DNA of 64,000 nucleotides from contig NC_058513.1 in the NCBI RefSeq assembly GCF_020382885.2, forward strand, positions 11,867,641-11,931,640, read 5' to 3'. This DNA comes from Scatophagus argus. Lineage: Eukaryota > Chordata > Actinopteri > Scatophagidae. The notes under the pieces are model-generated. The model saw only the letters and a program-made list of their open reading frames with translations. It was not told the origin of the DNA and ran no database searches. The translations under genes were made by a program, and so were the position numbers. Positions 1-11,184 of the stretch are shown one piece after another. The first letter of the stretch is position 1; each line of letters begins with the position of its first letter.

Positions 1-2
1 AA

Positions 3-95
3 TCCTTGGTGGACTTTATCAGCAGGAGCCATGAGCCCATTGACAGTGAAGGACTAGAGCTCAAGCTGCTCCCATCCCGATCTCGTTCCACATGA
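3..95 (+). CDS. possible 3'-terminal coding exon of an unidentified gene (partial)
   Basis: The window opens in a reading frame that runs 30 codons from base 3 to a TGA at 93-95. The peptide begins SLVDFISRSHEPIDSEG and ends LLPSRSRST. Codon choice favours C or G in the third position, unlike the A+T-rich sequence after the stop, and the composition looks like a real carboxyl end. I do not recognise the family. The upstream part of the gene would lie outside the window, so no splice acceptor can be checked. An open run of this length can occur by chance, hence the low confidence. Confidence 0.3.
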   Translation, partial: SLVDFISRSHEPIDSEGLELKLLPSRSRST

Positions 96-361
96 TTATT
101 CTCAATTTCACAGCTGATGGTTTTTACTGAGACAGACGGCGGAAGCCAAATGCCAAAGTACGGAGGGGAACGCTCGGAGGTGGGGGAGAAAGTTAGAAAG
201 GGAGAAAAAAAAAATAAGCTGATCACTCAACTTCATCACTAGTGTTTGGAATAGAGTAATTGTGAATGTGACCTATTGCCAGGTGCAGGATGGTGAGGGA
301 TGCGGGGCGCTTCTCGCTGTTTGTCTGAAGGTACAAGCCGGGCTTTAGGTGAACTTGACAG

Positions 362-636
362 CGGTGGAAGAGGTATTCAGATCCTTTGCTTAAGTGAAAA
401 CACTAATACAACCATGTAAAAATACTTTGCATTAAAAGTATTGGACTCAAATTCCTATGTAAAGTCAAAGTACAAAATCTTATCAAATGTTCTTAATCTA
501 AAATCTACAGCTGTCAAATAAATGTAGCAGTAAACTTCTGAGATGTGTTGATGTAAAATGGAAACACCCAAGTACCTCAAATCTCTACACTTGCATTAAG
601 TACTGCAGTACATGTACTTAATTACTTTCCACCACA
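362..636. repeat. teleost interspersed repeat with inverted GTGGAA-type ends
   Basis: The left end reads GGTGGAAGAGGTATTCAGATC and the right end, on the other strand, GTGGTGGAAAGTAATTAAGTA, so the ends are inverted. The inside is rich in AAGTA/TACTT words and contains a CTGTCAAATAAATGTAGCAG segment. This layout is typical of a very common non-autonomous element of teleost genomes. Related copies lie near 36806-37205 and 62345-62480. The superfamily is not certain from sequence alone. Confidence 0.65.
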
Positions 637-775
637 ACACATTCATTACCACAATGAACTCTAACAACATGTTAACTCAAGTCATTTCAGAAACACCTGA
701 GAGTGGTTTATACTCCGGTCATCAGAGATTTCAATGAAGTTGGCACCGTGGGTTATACTGGGTCAGTCTCTCACA

Positions 776-780
<5 letters not shown>

Positions 781-830
<50 letters not shown>
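781..830. repeat. (CA)n microsatellite
   Basis: About 25 uninterrupted AC units. The open frames across it (poly-TH and poly-CV) are artefacts of the dinucleotide repeat. Confidence 0.97.
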
Positions 831-833
<3 letters not shown>

Positions 834-2907
834 CCTGCAGCTGAAAACAGTGCCCCAACCAATACATGATTTACTCCTTGCTAAAAACTGAAGAAGATAA
901 AAGTTTTGAGACGAACATAACATACATAAAAAGTTAAAGGGCAGAAGAGAAAATATTTGATGACTTTGAACAAGTTCAAAATCCCACAATATTTAGTTTA
1001 ACATCATACAAAACAAAGACAACAAGTAGGAAATCCTTCCAGCAATACCATTACGAAATGTTTGGTATTTTTGATTTAAAAATGACAAATGATTATTTGA
1101 GTTTATTATTTACAGTCACTTTTGTGAAATTAAGCCACTGAAACCCGACAATAAATATAAATCTGGGTGGTGGACGGGTAAATGACTGCCTTTAAGAATC
1201 CCTTTTTGTCCACAAAGCACAGGGTGGTCCTGCATCAGTTTGTTTTACCTGCTTGAAAGCTATAAGCCAAACAGATCTCTCAGTTCATTCTGTATTAGTC
1301 TGGTGACTGAAAGTTTTAGGACTTGAGATGTGCTCAGACTGTCTCCTCTTTGCGTTATCCATATGTTTGTCTGTCTGTTGAGTTTATCTCGTGCTGGAAA
1401 TGCGTTACATGAATCGTCAGCTTTGCCTTTGGTAAGCGTGTGTTGTGAATTTGCGTCTTCATGCTGCTTGGATGGTGTGAGTCTGGCTTAGCTGTGAACA
1501 CACCTCAGACACCAACAGAATCACCCAAGGTATGAAAAAAAAAACCCCTCCAGACTCACACAGGGGAGTGCTAGTGAAAATTACAGCACCACTCTGGAGA
1601 GTGGGCAGTAGGAGGTGCAGGACTTGATGAATCAGGGACCTTTTGTTCACAGCGAAAATGACTGCTTGCATGCAATTGGAAAGAACATCTCTTCTGTGAT
1701 GCGGCGGTGCTTGGCAGGCAGGCGGGCGTCATTTGGAGCCATTTAGGTTTGGAGCTGACGCAGAGGGGGATGGAGGAGAGCAAGGTCATTTAAAGAGGAT
1801 GCGGAAGATGATGATGTGGCTGGCGCTGGTTGTTTAAGTGGGTCTGCTCTGCTTGAATTTAGGTGCAGCTGAGCATGCCATGGCAACGCTCGCAGTAAAG
1901 ACCGAGTGAGACGCACGCGACTTTAAGCCAATCAATCAGTCAGTTGTTTGAAAATGAATCAGTAACGACTTCCATTGCATATTGAAGTAATTTTCTTAAA
2001 ACTGATGGATCAAACAATCAATACGTTGATCAAAAAAATGGCAATCAGTCGCTGAGTTCAGTCTTTTCCCTTCTTAGAGGAACACACTCACTGGACAGAT
2101 GCTTTCATGTAAAACAATCCCCTCACATATAGGCCTACTGAAATGGTCAAAACTCAAGCAAAGCATGAACAACTTTATTGTCGGACCAAGGCGATTCAGC
2201 TGTCATTGTGGTCTGCATACCACAATTGTTGCTGGAGTTTTGACCTCCTCAGACTTTTTCTCTCTTCTCCATATGTGTGTCTTGGAAACAGCAGAAATCA
2301 CTTTTCTGTCACCCCTTAAGAAACAATCACAGAGAGCGATTTGGTGCTCGGTCTCGCTCAGACAGCACTGAACCACCAACCCAAGCAAACTGTGCCTTTA
2401 AGAGAGAACTTTGCAAAGGACCAGGGACATTTGACGACCTCAAAGAAACACTGAAAACAGACTGAAGAGAGCCCACAGTCTACCTCTAATTTCCAAATTC
2501 GTCCAAAGAATACTTCAGGTGGCAGGTCACATGTACATCTGCACACACATGGCACTATAGTGAAAATATGTGTGAGAACACAAACAGGCAGTCACACCTT
2601 GACTACGTCAGAGCCAACAGATCCTTCAGCTGCACAAGGTTGAATAATTTCTCCATTCATTAACCTGGTTACATCTGAGAAACGGGCAAAAAAATTGTCC
2701 TCTCGCATCATCGAGGGTCAGAAAAACTGAATAACATCACGTTTGTGCCTCGGCAACACTTTGCAATAGTAATTTCTGTACCCTTGAAAATGTTTTACTA
2801 TTTGAAATGGAAGACAACAATTCGACCCTTACTTAAGAACTTAAAAGAGCTATTCAAACATTTACAACATAGCTACTTTTCAAAAAAAGTATTGCCATTA
2901 TTAAAAC

Positions 2908-2930
2908 ATACACACACACACACACACAAG
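2908..2930. repeat. short (CA)n run
   Basis: About eleven CA units in A+T-rich sequence; nothing else of note nearby. Confidence 0.9.
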
Positions 2931-3273
2931 TAGGCTACACATGCAGCTACTGAGGTGTGTGTGTTTAGAAAAGTAAGAAACCAAAAGACCTACACACACA
3001 GTCATCCTGACTGGATTGATTAAGCATTAATGCGATTTCTCACTAGCAAACATTATAACACATCTGATACTTTTTGACAGCTTTAGCCAAATCACCTGCA
3101 TTGTTTTTATTTTTTTTTTTATTTGAAACCTCGAAACAAACACTGACATATTGTAGAAGCATTTACTCGTCAGGCGGGAGCAGAGCTACATGTGTCCAAA
3201 ATGGCATAAACAGAGAGAGACAGCCTCGGCATGAAGAAACTGAAGACGTTTGTTTGTGTGTTTGTGTCCTTAC

Positions 3274-3316
3274 CTGTGTGAGACGGTTTCACGGCTCCTC
3301 CGTTGTCGCTGTCCAT
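3274..3316 (-). CDS. candidate first coding exon of an unidentified gene
   Basis: On the minus strand an ATG in good context (GGAAAATGG, A at -3 and G at +4) opens 14 codons, MDSDNGGAVKPSHT, plus one base, and runs straight into a consensus donor (ACAG|GTAAGG). The surrounding 250 bases are the most CpG-rich of the left third of the window, as expected of a vertebrate promoter with its first exon. The gene would continue to the left, possibly beyond the window; I found no matching downstream exon in 1-3270. I do not recognise the peptide. The alternative is a noncoding first exon with a chance ATG. Confidence 0.42.
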
Positions 3317-3507
3317 TTTCCAGCTGTCACAGATTACAGCGCGAGCTCAGCTGCAGGCGTTCCAGTCCCGCGAGCGACTCAAGAAAAGATAAACCACGCG
3401 GGCGGCGTGTGTGTGTGTGTGTGTGTGTGTGCGTATGCGCGCGCTGAGCCAATGCCCGCCTGCTCTGCTGAGATACCAAATCACCGCGCGCGAGGATGAG
3501 ACAGCGC

Positions 3508-3510
<3 letters not shown>
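3317..3510 (-). promoter_or_regulatory. CpG-rich putative promoter / 5' UTR
   Basis: Many CpG dinucleotides (CGCGAGC, CACGCGGGCGG, GCGCGCGC, CACCGCGCGCG) are packed around a GT microsatellite, in contrast to CpG-poor flanks. It lies directly upstream of the candidate first exon at 3274-3316. Confidence 0.45.
3408..3431. repeat. (GT)n microsatellite
   Basis: About twelve GT units embedded in the CpG-rich region. Confidence 0.9.
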
Positions 3511-3540
<30 letters not shown>

Positions 3541-3541
3541 G
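3508..3541. repeat. (GA)n microsatellite
   Basis: A mostly pure GA tract with one ACAG interruption, marking the outer edge of the CpG-rich region. Confidence 0.9.
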
Positions 3542-5979
3542 GGACAAATTGTCGTTAGAAAACAGAGCCACGGTAAAACGGTATGAACTTGTACGAAAAG
3601 GTAATTTTTTGAAACATAAGTAACTTTTCAAAGCCTTTGTGCAGAACTGCATAAATATGGCTGCATTTAAGCCACAGCAGTCACGTGAATAGAAATGTCC
3701 AGCACATGCCGCACTTCTAACACTGTTAAACTTTTACCCCAGTAAATTTCAGTTTGTTATCATAAATAAATACGGACTTATCGTCTCCTTAACGTGGCTG
3801 CTCTGCAGGCTATGCGATGTCACAATGAGACACAGAAGTACAGACTGACATACTGACTTTTTAAGCCCAACACCAATATTGATTGTTCCGAATAATCTGA
3901 TAATTATACGCTTGACGAAAGTGAAAGAACATTTTTGACAAATGTTATGTGTCGTGACTTTGTGTCTGAATTACCGAAACCACATGACTTTCACATGGCA
4001 ACACCAGATAAGCTGATATAAGCCAGTCTGTCTGGCAGACCTGAGCTCTGCTTAATAACAGAATAACAGTGAAGATTTAATGGTCTCTCCAGCTGGTTAA
4101 TATTGCACTTTGACAAAAATGGGGTGACTTGAAAGAGATGGATTTCTAAAAAAGCAGTCAAGATTGACGATTTTTAGTCTCCATTATGGGCCAAACTCCT
4201 TAACCACCAATTTAAGATTTAGCTGCTCTATTATTTGCAGTACATTTATGCCTGAGCTCACTTAAAATCTTTGTTAAACACCTACTAGTATTTTGACAGC
4301 CCTGAAACAATGCTAATGTATCTCCATAAACAGTTCTATTAAAACCGTCTACGACATAACAGCCACTTGAGGGAAGATAAATTGGTCCAGGGGTCAAAGG
4401 AAAATGTTGTATCGCTCTCCCATGTCAAATCCTCCCCACCTTTAGGCCCTGTTTGTGTGCTGCATGGCCTTTCACCAGGCATCATCCCCTAATCGCACCC
4501 CCCCTGTAGACCCCCCTCATTAACATTGTTGGGCTGCGCTCAAAAGCAGATGCCTGCAGATGAATTTGGAAGTACAGTGGGCGCATGAATGTATGTGCTG
4601 CGGTCAACCTGCTGGTGCGCGTTCGGGGCAGCTGTCAGCCGGACGGTGATGGATGCATGGTGGAAACATACTTGGAGTTTGAGCTATGTCCTTCTCATTG
4701 AAGTCCTTTGGCACCCTGCTTGACCCTGCCGCAAGGCAGCCACCCTAAAAATAAAGGTGCACATGTGCTTGCGTGCACATGCAAACAGAGACAAGGGTGT
4801 AAGATATCACAGCTAGTCAAGCGCTTGTGTGTGGATACAAAAGGAAACAACACTTACAAGCAGATACACGTGTACACAAAGCCAACTCAAACTCGATACC
4901 CCCACAGTAGTAGAATCAGCCTCCTGTTGTTAAGGCTGCATGAGGATTTATTGGGTATTTCTGGTTGCTCCTTTTCCATGACGCTCGAGTCCAATCAACC
5001 TGCTCCCAGCATCAAAGCTAAAACCAGCGCTCGGCTCCATCATCATCTTGAGTGCTTTCATTAAAGGGACATTTTAAGTCTTATGGTTCCACAATTATGA
5101 AGAACTCAGCTGCTGCTCAGCACTGCACATTTCAATTTAACTTGTTTGCGTTGTCAAGGTTTCTTTTATTTTTTTCTTCTTTTGACTTCAAAGTTTGATA
5201 GAGATGGCGCCTGAAGGATAAGAGTGGTTCATTTAAAAAGATGGAGCAAGAATGTGGAAGAGAAGAATAGCACCAATGTGAATGCTGTGGAGCCGGATAA
5301 TAACTGCAGTTCACAAGCTTGGAACAGTGTATCCCTCTGCAGTATAAGAGTATTTGAGTGTGACTATAATAATCATCTTCTGACTCAGGCATATAGTATG
5401 ACTAGGTATTAATCCACTGCGGTGGCTGCAGCAGATACACTCTCTGATTTTTGTATTTGTCAGAAGACCTGAGTGATTATTGAATTTATATCTATTATTG
5501 GCTGTTTAGTGGTCTACAAATTAGTCCTTTGTGATCCATATGTCACAAATATCCATGACGGGAAAAGCTTTTCAGAACAGCAACTGATGAACAAAGATGA
5601 AGTCCATTGTTCTATCGGTGTCTCGGTTCTGGGGTCAGCACGGAAACACAGTTTAAGGGCCAGCGTCCCTAAAGTCCACTTGAGTTTTCTCAGTAATGGA
5701 AGCTAGAGATGGCAATGACTTCCTATGTGCCAACGGGAGGACAATGAGAGCTAGAAACTACTGAATTTCTCCACTGGAGTACTTTATTTTTCTTGCCCTG
5801 TGAGTCACTAGACGTAAGCTGATGCTATTTAAAATCCAGGACAGTCACAGAAACATCTTAGGTCTAACTTTTTCTTGATCTTTAAAGTGTTGAAGGCCTT
5901 GCTGATGTTAAAAATCATTAATAGACTTCAGTGACAATATAAAAACAATGACAATCCTGCATCGTGAGACGCGTATAAG

Positions 5980-6915
5980 GATTCAAGGAGCTTTATTAGT
6001 CATGTCACTAGCCACTATGTATGTGCAGCACACAGAGCAATGAAGCAGTATTCCCCCAGCAGGCTACATAGTGCTACACAGAAAACCACATAGAAGTGAA
6101 ATAAAATAAAAAACACAAAAGTATATAAAAAAGAAAGAGTAAAAAATAGAAATATAGAATGAAAAAAAATATGCACAGATACTCACAGTATATACACTGT
6201 TAAGCACAAGACAGTGCAATACAGTTAGACATTCAAGTATGGTTGCGAAAGTGCATGTAATGCAGAGGTGTGTAAAATTTTGGGTGTGTGTTTGTGTGGA
6301 GTGTATGTGTGTATGTGTGTATTTGTGTATGTGTATGACTGAGTCAGTCCTGTCCCTGGGAGTTTAGGAGTCTGCTGGCTTGGGGAAAGAAACTATTTCG
6401 GAGTCTGGTGGTGGTGGTGGTGGTCCGAATGCTTCGGTACCTCCTACCAGACAGCAAGAGGGTGAAGAGAGTGTGTGTGTGCGTGTGTGTCAGGGATGAG
6501 TGGTGTCATCTACAATGCTGATTGCTCCACAGATGCACTGTGTGGTGTAAATGGACTCCAGCGATCCTCTGTCTTCACTATCCACTGCAGGGAGCTGCGT
6601 TCCAAGATGGTCCGATTCCCAAACCAGGGAGTGATGCCGATGCTCAGGACACTCTCAGTGGTCCCTCTGCAGAATGCAGTCAGAACGAGGGGTGGAAGAT
6701 GAAGATTTCTCAGCCTTTTCAGGAAGTAGAGACGCTGCTGGGCCTTTCTGGCAATGGAGCCGGTGTTCAGGGACCAGGTGAGATTCTCCGCCAGGTGGAC
6801 GCCAAGGAATTTGGAGCTCTCGACGATCTCCAAGGAGGATCTGTCAATGGTCACTCCCAATTCCCTTCATTTGGAGACATATTGTTGGATCTGGACCAGG
6901 CAGATTTTTAAATCT
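5980..6915 (-). mobile_element. 5'-truncated non-LTR retrotransposon: end of ORF2 plus 3' UTR
   Basis: The minus strand encodes the far end of a fish L2/CR1-type reverse transcriptase ORF2. Recognisable pieces in order are SSKFLGVHLAENLTWSLNT, ARKAQQRLYFLKRL and, after a GT-rich disrupted stretch, LFTLLLSGRRYRSIR and RLRNSFFPQASRLL (about 6345-6480). The catalytic YADD region is absent because the copy is truncated near 6915. The 3' UTR runs down to about 5980 and ends in an AATAAAGCTCCTTGAATC-type tail, usual for such elements. Frame changes and microsatellite growth show the copy is dead. The exact clade is uncertain. Confidence 0.85.
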
Positions 6916-7127
6916 TACAAGTGTAGCTCCTTCCTTTGCCCTCTTGATCCCAGGAAGTGGGAGACTACAAAGAACACCCCCCCCCATCAGCTGTGCTGTT
7001 GCACTCTGTGTATGTTAAACATTGTAAACTTGGCAAGAGTGAAAAATGTACACTTCAGTGTTTGTGCAAGTTTAACAAACAAGACATAAAATGTAAAACT
7101 GACATAAACTGTTTCCATCTGTTTGCG

Positions 7128-7262
7128 GTGTTTATGCTAACCTAAGCTAACCTGCTACTGGCTTCACATTTATGAATGACATGAAACATGTTCTCATCTA
7201 ATTCTCAACAAGAAACCAAATTAGCAAATTTCCCAAAATGACAATCTGTTCCTTTAATATTT
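7128..7262 (-). repeat. copy of the TTTTGGGAAAT / TTAGCTTAGC interspersed repeat
   Basis: Read on the minus strand it begins AAAGGAACAG, passes CATTTTGGGAAATTTGC, TTAGATGAGAACATG and GAAGCCAGTAGC, and ends GGTTAGCTTAGGTTAGCAT. The same string of motifs recurs at 46583-47086 and 57415-57485, defining a family of short non-autonomous repeats. Confidence 0.7.
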
Positions 7263-10200
7263 AACTGCACTGTATTTGGAATAGGCCTGGTTTTTAACTG
7301 CTTGACTCATAAGGAATCAGTGAATGTGTAAGCAACAAAATGGAAGATAAAAAATCACTTCTCTTTCAACAGCTATTTATTGTGCTTTAGCCTGGGTTGT
7401 TCCTCAGAAGCGCCCTATTCAGTGGCGACACAGTTCGATGTTTCATTTTAGATAAGAGACAATTATAGCACCACATCAAACATACTATCTCAATCTCGAT
7501 CTCAAACCACAGAATGCAATCCAGATAACGTGTCCCTGTGCCCTTGGTATTTAATGACATTTCTCTCTGTCCAGGAAGATAGAGGGAATCCATCAGAGCG
7601 AGCATTTGGAAACATTTGACTGTTTTCTGCCTATTTCAATCGGGCCAGTGGCTTTTCAGGCAAAAACAAACTTACAGTAATAAAGCAAATCCAAACATCC
7701 TTGCAGTTATGGCGACCACAACGTGCTAAAGCTATGCTATTTTACCCGTTTCATTTGTTGTTATGAACAACAAAAGAAACAACAAATCATGTGAAATGTA
7801 AAAGGTTTTTGGCTGCATTTATTTGCACGTATCCTTTATTCTGCGAATCTGCTCCTCCAAGTCCAGTTCTTACACCATTATGATTCACAGAGGCCAAATA
7901 TGAAATTAGTTTCTTTTCTGACAGAATACATCTTGAGTGACAGCTCGACAAATGAGAAATCATTTACTGTGAGCAGAGTGGCTGCCAGCTTTTGGCAGAG
8001 ACGCTGCTTGTTTCTGAGGCGAGTGAGTGTTGAAACGGCTTTAAAAGCGGATTTAATGTTAGGTCTGAGGCATCAAAACCACAAAAGCAGGGCTGTCAGC
8101 CTTGCACCATTTCTGGTGTAAAAATTTTTACTTGGTTGTAGTTTCATTTTTACATGTTTACGTAGATGGTCAGACGGACAAAACAGACTGTAACCTGCTG
8201 CGCCTGTGAGGGAAACATAAAGAAAGCTTTAAAAGCAAACATATTAGTATTTTCTATTTCTATTCACACTGGTTTAATGGGACATGACTGGAGAATTAAT
8301 CTAACTGTTAATTTCCTTTTCTTTTGCATTTTCTTTTGTCAATTTCCTGGAAATTTCTGCTGAATTTGGATGCACTTTGGATGGAGTGTGGATGAAGCTT
8401 GGTTACTGTATTGCCTTAAAATACATTATTTGAGATCACGTCTTCACACTATTGCTATACTTCATATTCTGTGCTATTACCACGAATGTATTCTAAAATA
8501 ACACTAACGCTGAGATCTTGAAAGCAGATATTATTAGCCACTTTACTGCCACAGGTTACGGATCCCACTAATTACACCCATACAAATCATTTAGCATAAT
8601 TCAACGGCAGCACAAAAATGACCATAAAGTTTAATCAACACATTTCTAAATAATTACAACAACTCAACATAATAACCTTCATACAGGGAGGATTTATTGC
8701 ACTTTGGAACTACACTGCACCAGGTTTAGGTGCACCAAATAAAGTGAGAGTGACTGTATGCTCACAGCATTTTCACTGTATTGATACTGTCATCTGTATT
8801 CTCAAGTACTGCTAAAAATACATTTATAAAACCATAACACACTCAGATCACCTCCTCCGCATGGATGCCATTTAATTTATGATACACGTTCTTTAACTAA
8901 TAGACTTTAAACCTCAAAGAGCTTCGGGCGTCTCTATTAAAGGTCACCGTTCATCACAACAAAGTGAACTGCTGCATTAACCCAGAGAAGTCCTGCTTTA
9001 AAATGAGGTGTAGAATAATCAGGTAAACACAAAATGGAGCACACGACTAATGTGCCAGCATATTTATTTATTTATTTTTTTTTACCTGCTTTGCCAGTAA
9101 TGGCTTTTTGGCAGCCAATCTACACAGCGCAGACTTTCACACACACTGATGGGTATGCATGTAAATGCAAATCCCAGCTGTGCTAAAATTTTCAGTCCAT
9201 TACAGCGCGGGTAAGAGTTTTTACTTTCCTTCATTTTAACATGATAATATTTCCACTAACAGCTCTATCACAAGTGTACACACAGTGTCTGACATTTTCT
9301 CTTGAAGAATGATTTTGAAGTTTGAATCAATTATCACAACAGTTGCAGATTAATTTGATATCAGTGGACTAATAATTTAATCTTCTGATGGTTCCAGCTG
9401 AATTAATGTGAATTTTATTTCCTGATTTCTTACTTATTATTTATTTTTCTTATGATGAATGTGCAAATTAATGGCCACACATGCATTCAATGAATTGACT
9501 CAAGTGTCTTTGAATCTGAATTCAAGTGTTATGCTGCCATCTGGTGGTTTAAAATGTTTACTGCTACAATTTCTGTTAGTGAATGTACATTCTCGAGCTT
9601 CCTTTGCAGGACACGTGGCAAAATATCTGTCTAAAACAAAAAAATCATTTGTGACTAGATTAAATAACAAAGCCTTCAGAATAACACAAGTTTAAAACAA
9701 TGAAGAAACACATTTTTGTTCCATATTACTATTTTCTGCCTAACTTGGCTGAAATTTGTACTGAACTTTGGTCTGTGTTAAAGCTCCTTGGTGCTCCTTG
9801 GAGTGAGAGGCAGGATGATGAAATACAGGTATACTGAAGAATAGCCTTGAGAAGAAGGCTGGGACACAACTTGACAAATTTCAGCCAACAAACAAGAATA
9901 TTATGTAGAATCAAATGTGTATTTAGTAGAACAATATCTTATTAAATTAGCGTGTTATCACTGTATGGAATCGGCTCCAGGAATGATTTATTGCATCTTG
10001 TGGCAGCCACACGTTGAGTCAACAAAAATGTTATACATTTTTTTTTTTATCTTTAACAAAATGTCTTCGGATTGGGGAACAAAAAGGTAAACTAAAAATA
10101 GGACTTTTTGCTGTGCTATACTAGCATCAAACATACTGACAGCTGTACACTATCAGTGTGTTATATGAAGAATCTGGACAGACTGTATTGATTGTCCTGA

Positions 10201-10398
10201 TCGTCCCTGCTTGTGGTCATAGAGGGTGTACTGCTTCTTACAGCAAAGCAGGCCACAATGGTTTAAACCCACCAAGCAGCCAATGCACACTGACAAAAGT
10301 CTAAAAAACACACTTGCAAATAATCATCAGAAACATCCTTTGCAGAAATACCAGACCAGTGCAAAACAACTCAAAAACAAACTGAATCTTGTATGTTA

Positions 10399-10404
10399 TT
10401 TATT
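10399..10404 (-). promoter_or_regulatory. rab5c: candidate rab5c poly(A) signal
   Basis: AATAAA on the minus strand about 780 bases after the rab5c stop codon, the first such hexamer I noticed downstream. It implies a 3' UTR of roughly 0.8 kb; an earlier variant signal is possible. Confidence 0.35.
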
Positions 10405-11184
10405 ACTAGATTTACAAGTTATTTTCACATTTCTTTTTTTTTTTTTTTAAAAAAAGGCTAACAACTCTGGTGTTACAGGTATCAATACACAGTGAATGCA
10501 AACAAATGCATTTGTTGGACAGTTCAGAAACATCATCAGATGTGTAGCCTGTTAATTCACGACCAGCTCCAGTTAGCCAAGTCTCAAGTTTTTTTTTCTT
10601 ATAACTGCACCATGACCAGGTTGCTGCAATCTAAATCGCAATAAGACAAAAATCCTCACGATTAAGTGCTCTGTCATTGCAACTTCAGCAAAAACAGATG
10701 GGTATTGTCTTGTGTCTTTCATAATGATGATCAATGAAGAGGGAAATGACAAGAGCAGAAAAGTAAACTGCCAATAAACCTGCATGTGTATGGAGCATAT
10801 GCATACACATGCGTAACACAGACACACACTCCAACAAATAGTGAAAATGGCAAACAACCTCAGCATCACCCTTTGAAGAACTACTGAAGACAGAATTCAA
10901 TCAACTGAGACAGAAGCTAAAGATGAACAGGGAGGTAGATAGATGGGGGGGGAAAGACAGAAGAGAAGGAGTGAGGGATCTCGGTAATTCCCTCTAGCTT
11001 ATGATTCTTTTTTAAAAAATGTTCCTTAAATCAAAGAGGATCCAGATAATCTCATCTGTAATCTCAGTTTAAGCGCAGGAATGGCGAGCGGCTCTGCCCT
11101 CTCCTGCCTCTCTGGGATTTAGCTACGTGCCATCCTTAAAACGATGTTCAGGGCTCGCTCACTAAGTTCTCTGTTTCATACTTG

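Larger units (their letters stand above)
96..3273. other. stretch without recognisable gene
   Basis: No convincing exon was seen on either strand. The stretch holds an interspersed repeat (362-636), a CA microsatellite (781-830) and a second short CA run at about 2908-2930. If the candidate first exon at 3274-3316 is real, this is the beginning of its first intron; if the coding end at 3-95 is real, the left part is its 3' UTR. Confidence 0.5.
3542..10398. other. intergenic stretch without recognisable gene
   Basis: Apart from the LINE fragment (5980-6915) and an interspersed repeat copy (7128-7262), this is A+T-rich sequence with no exon-like frames flanked by splice sites. Open frames are short and lack family resemblance. 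Confidence 0.6.

Noticed and set aside
703..989. Open frames with poly-TH or poly-CV
   Set aside because: Products of the CA microsatellite.
6522..6911. 129-codon plus-strand open frame
   Set aside because: Antisense of the LINE ORF2 fragment.
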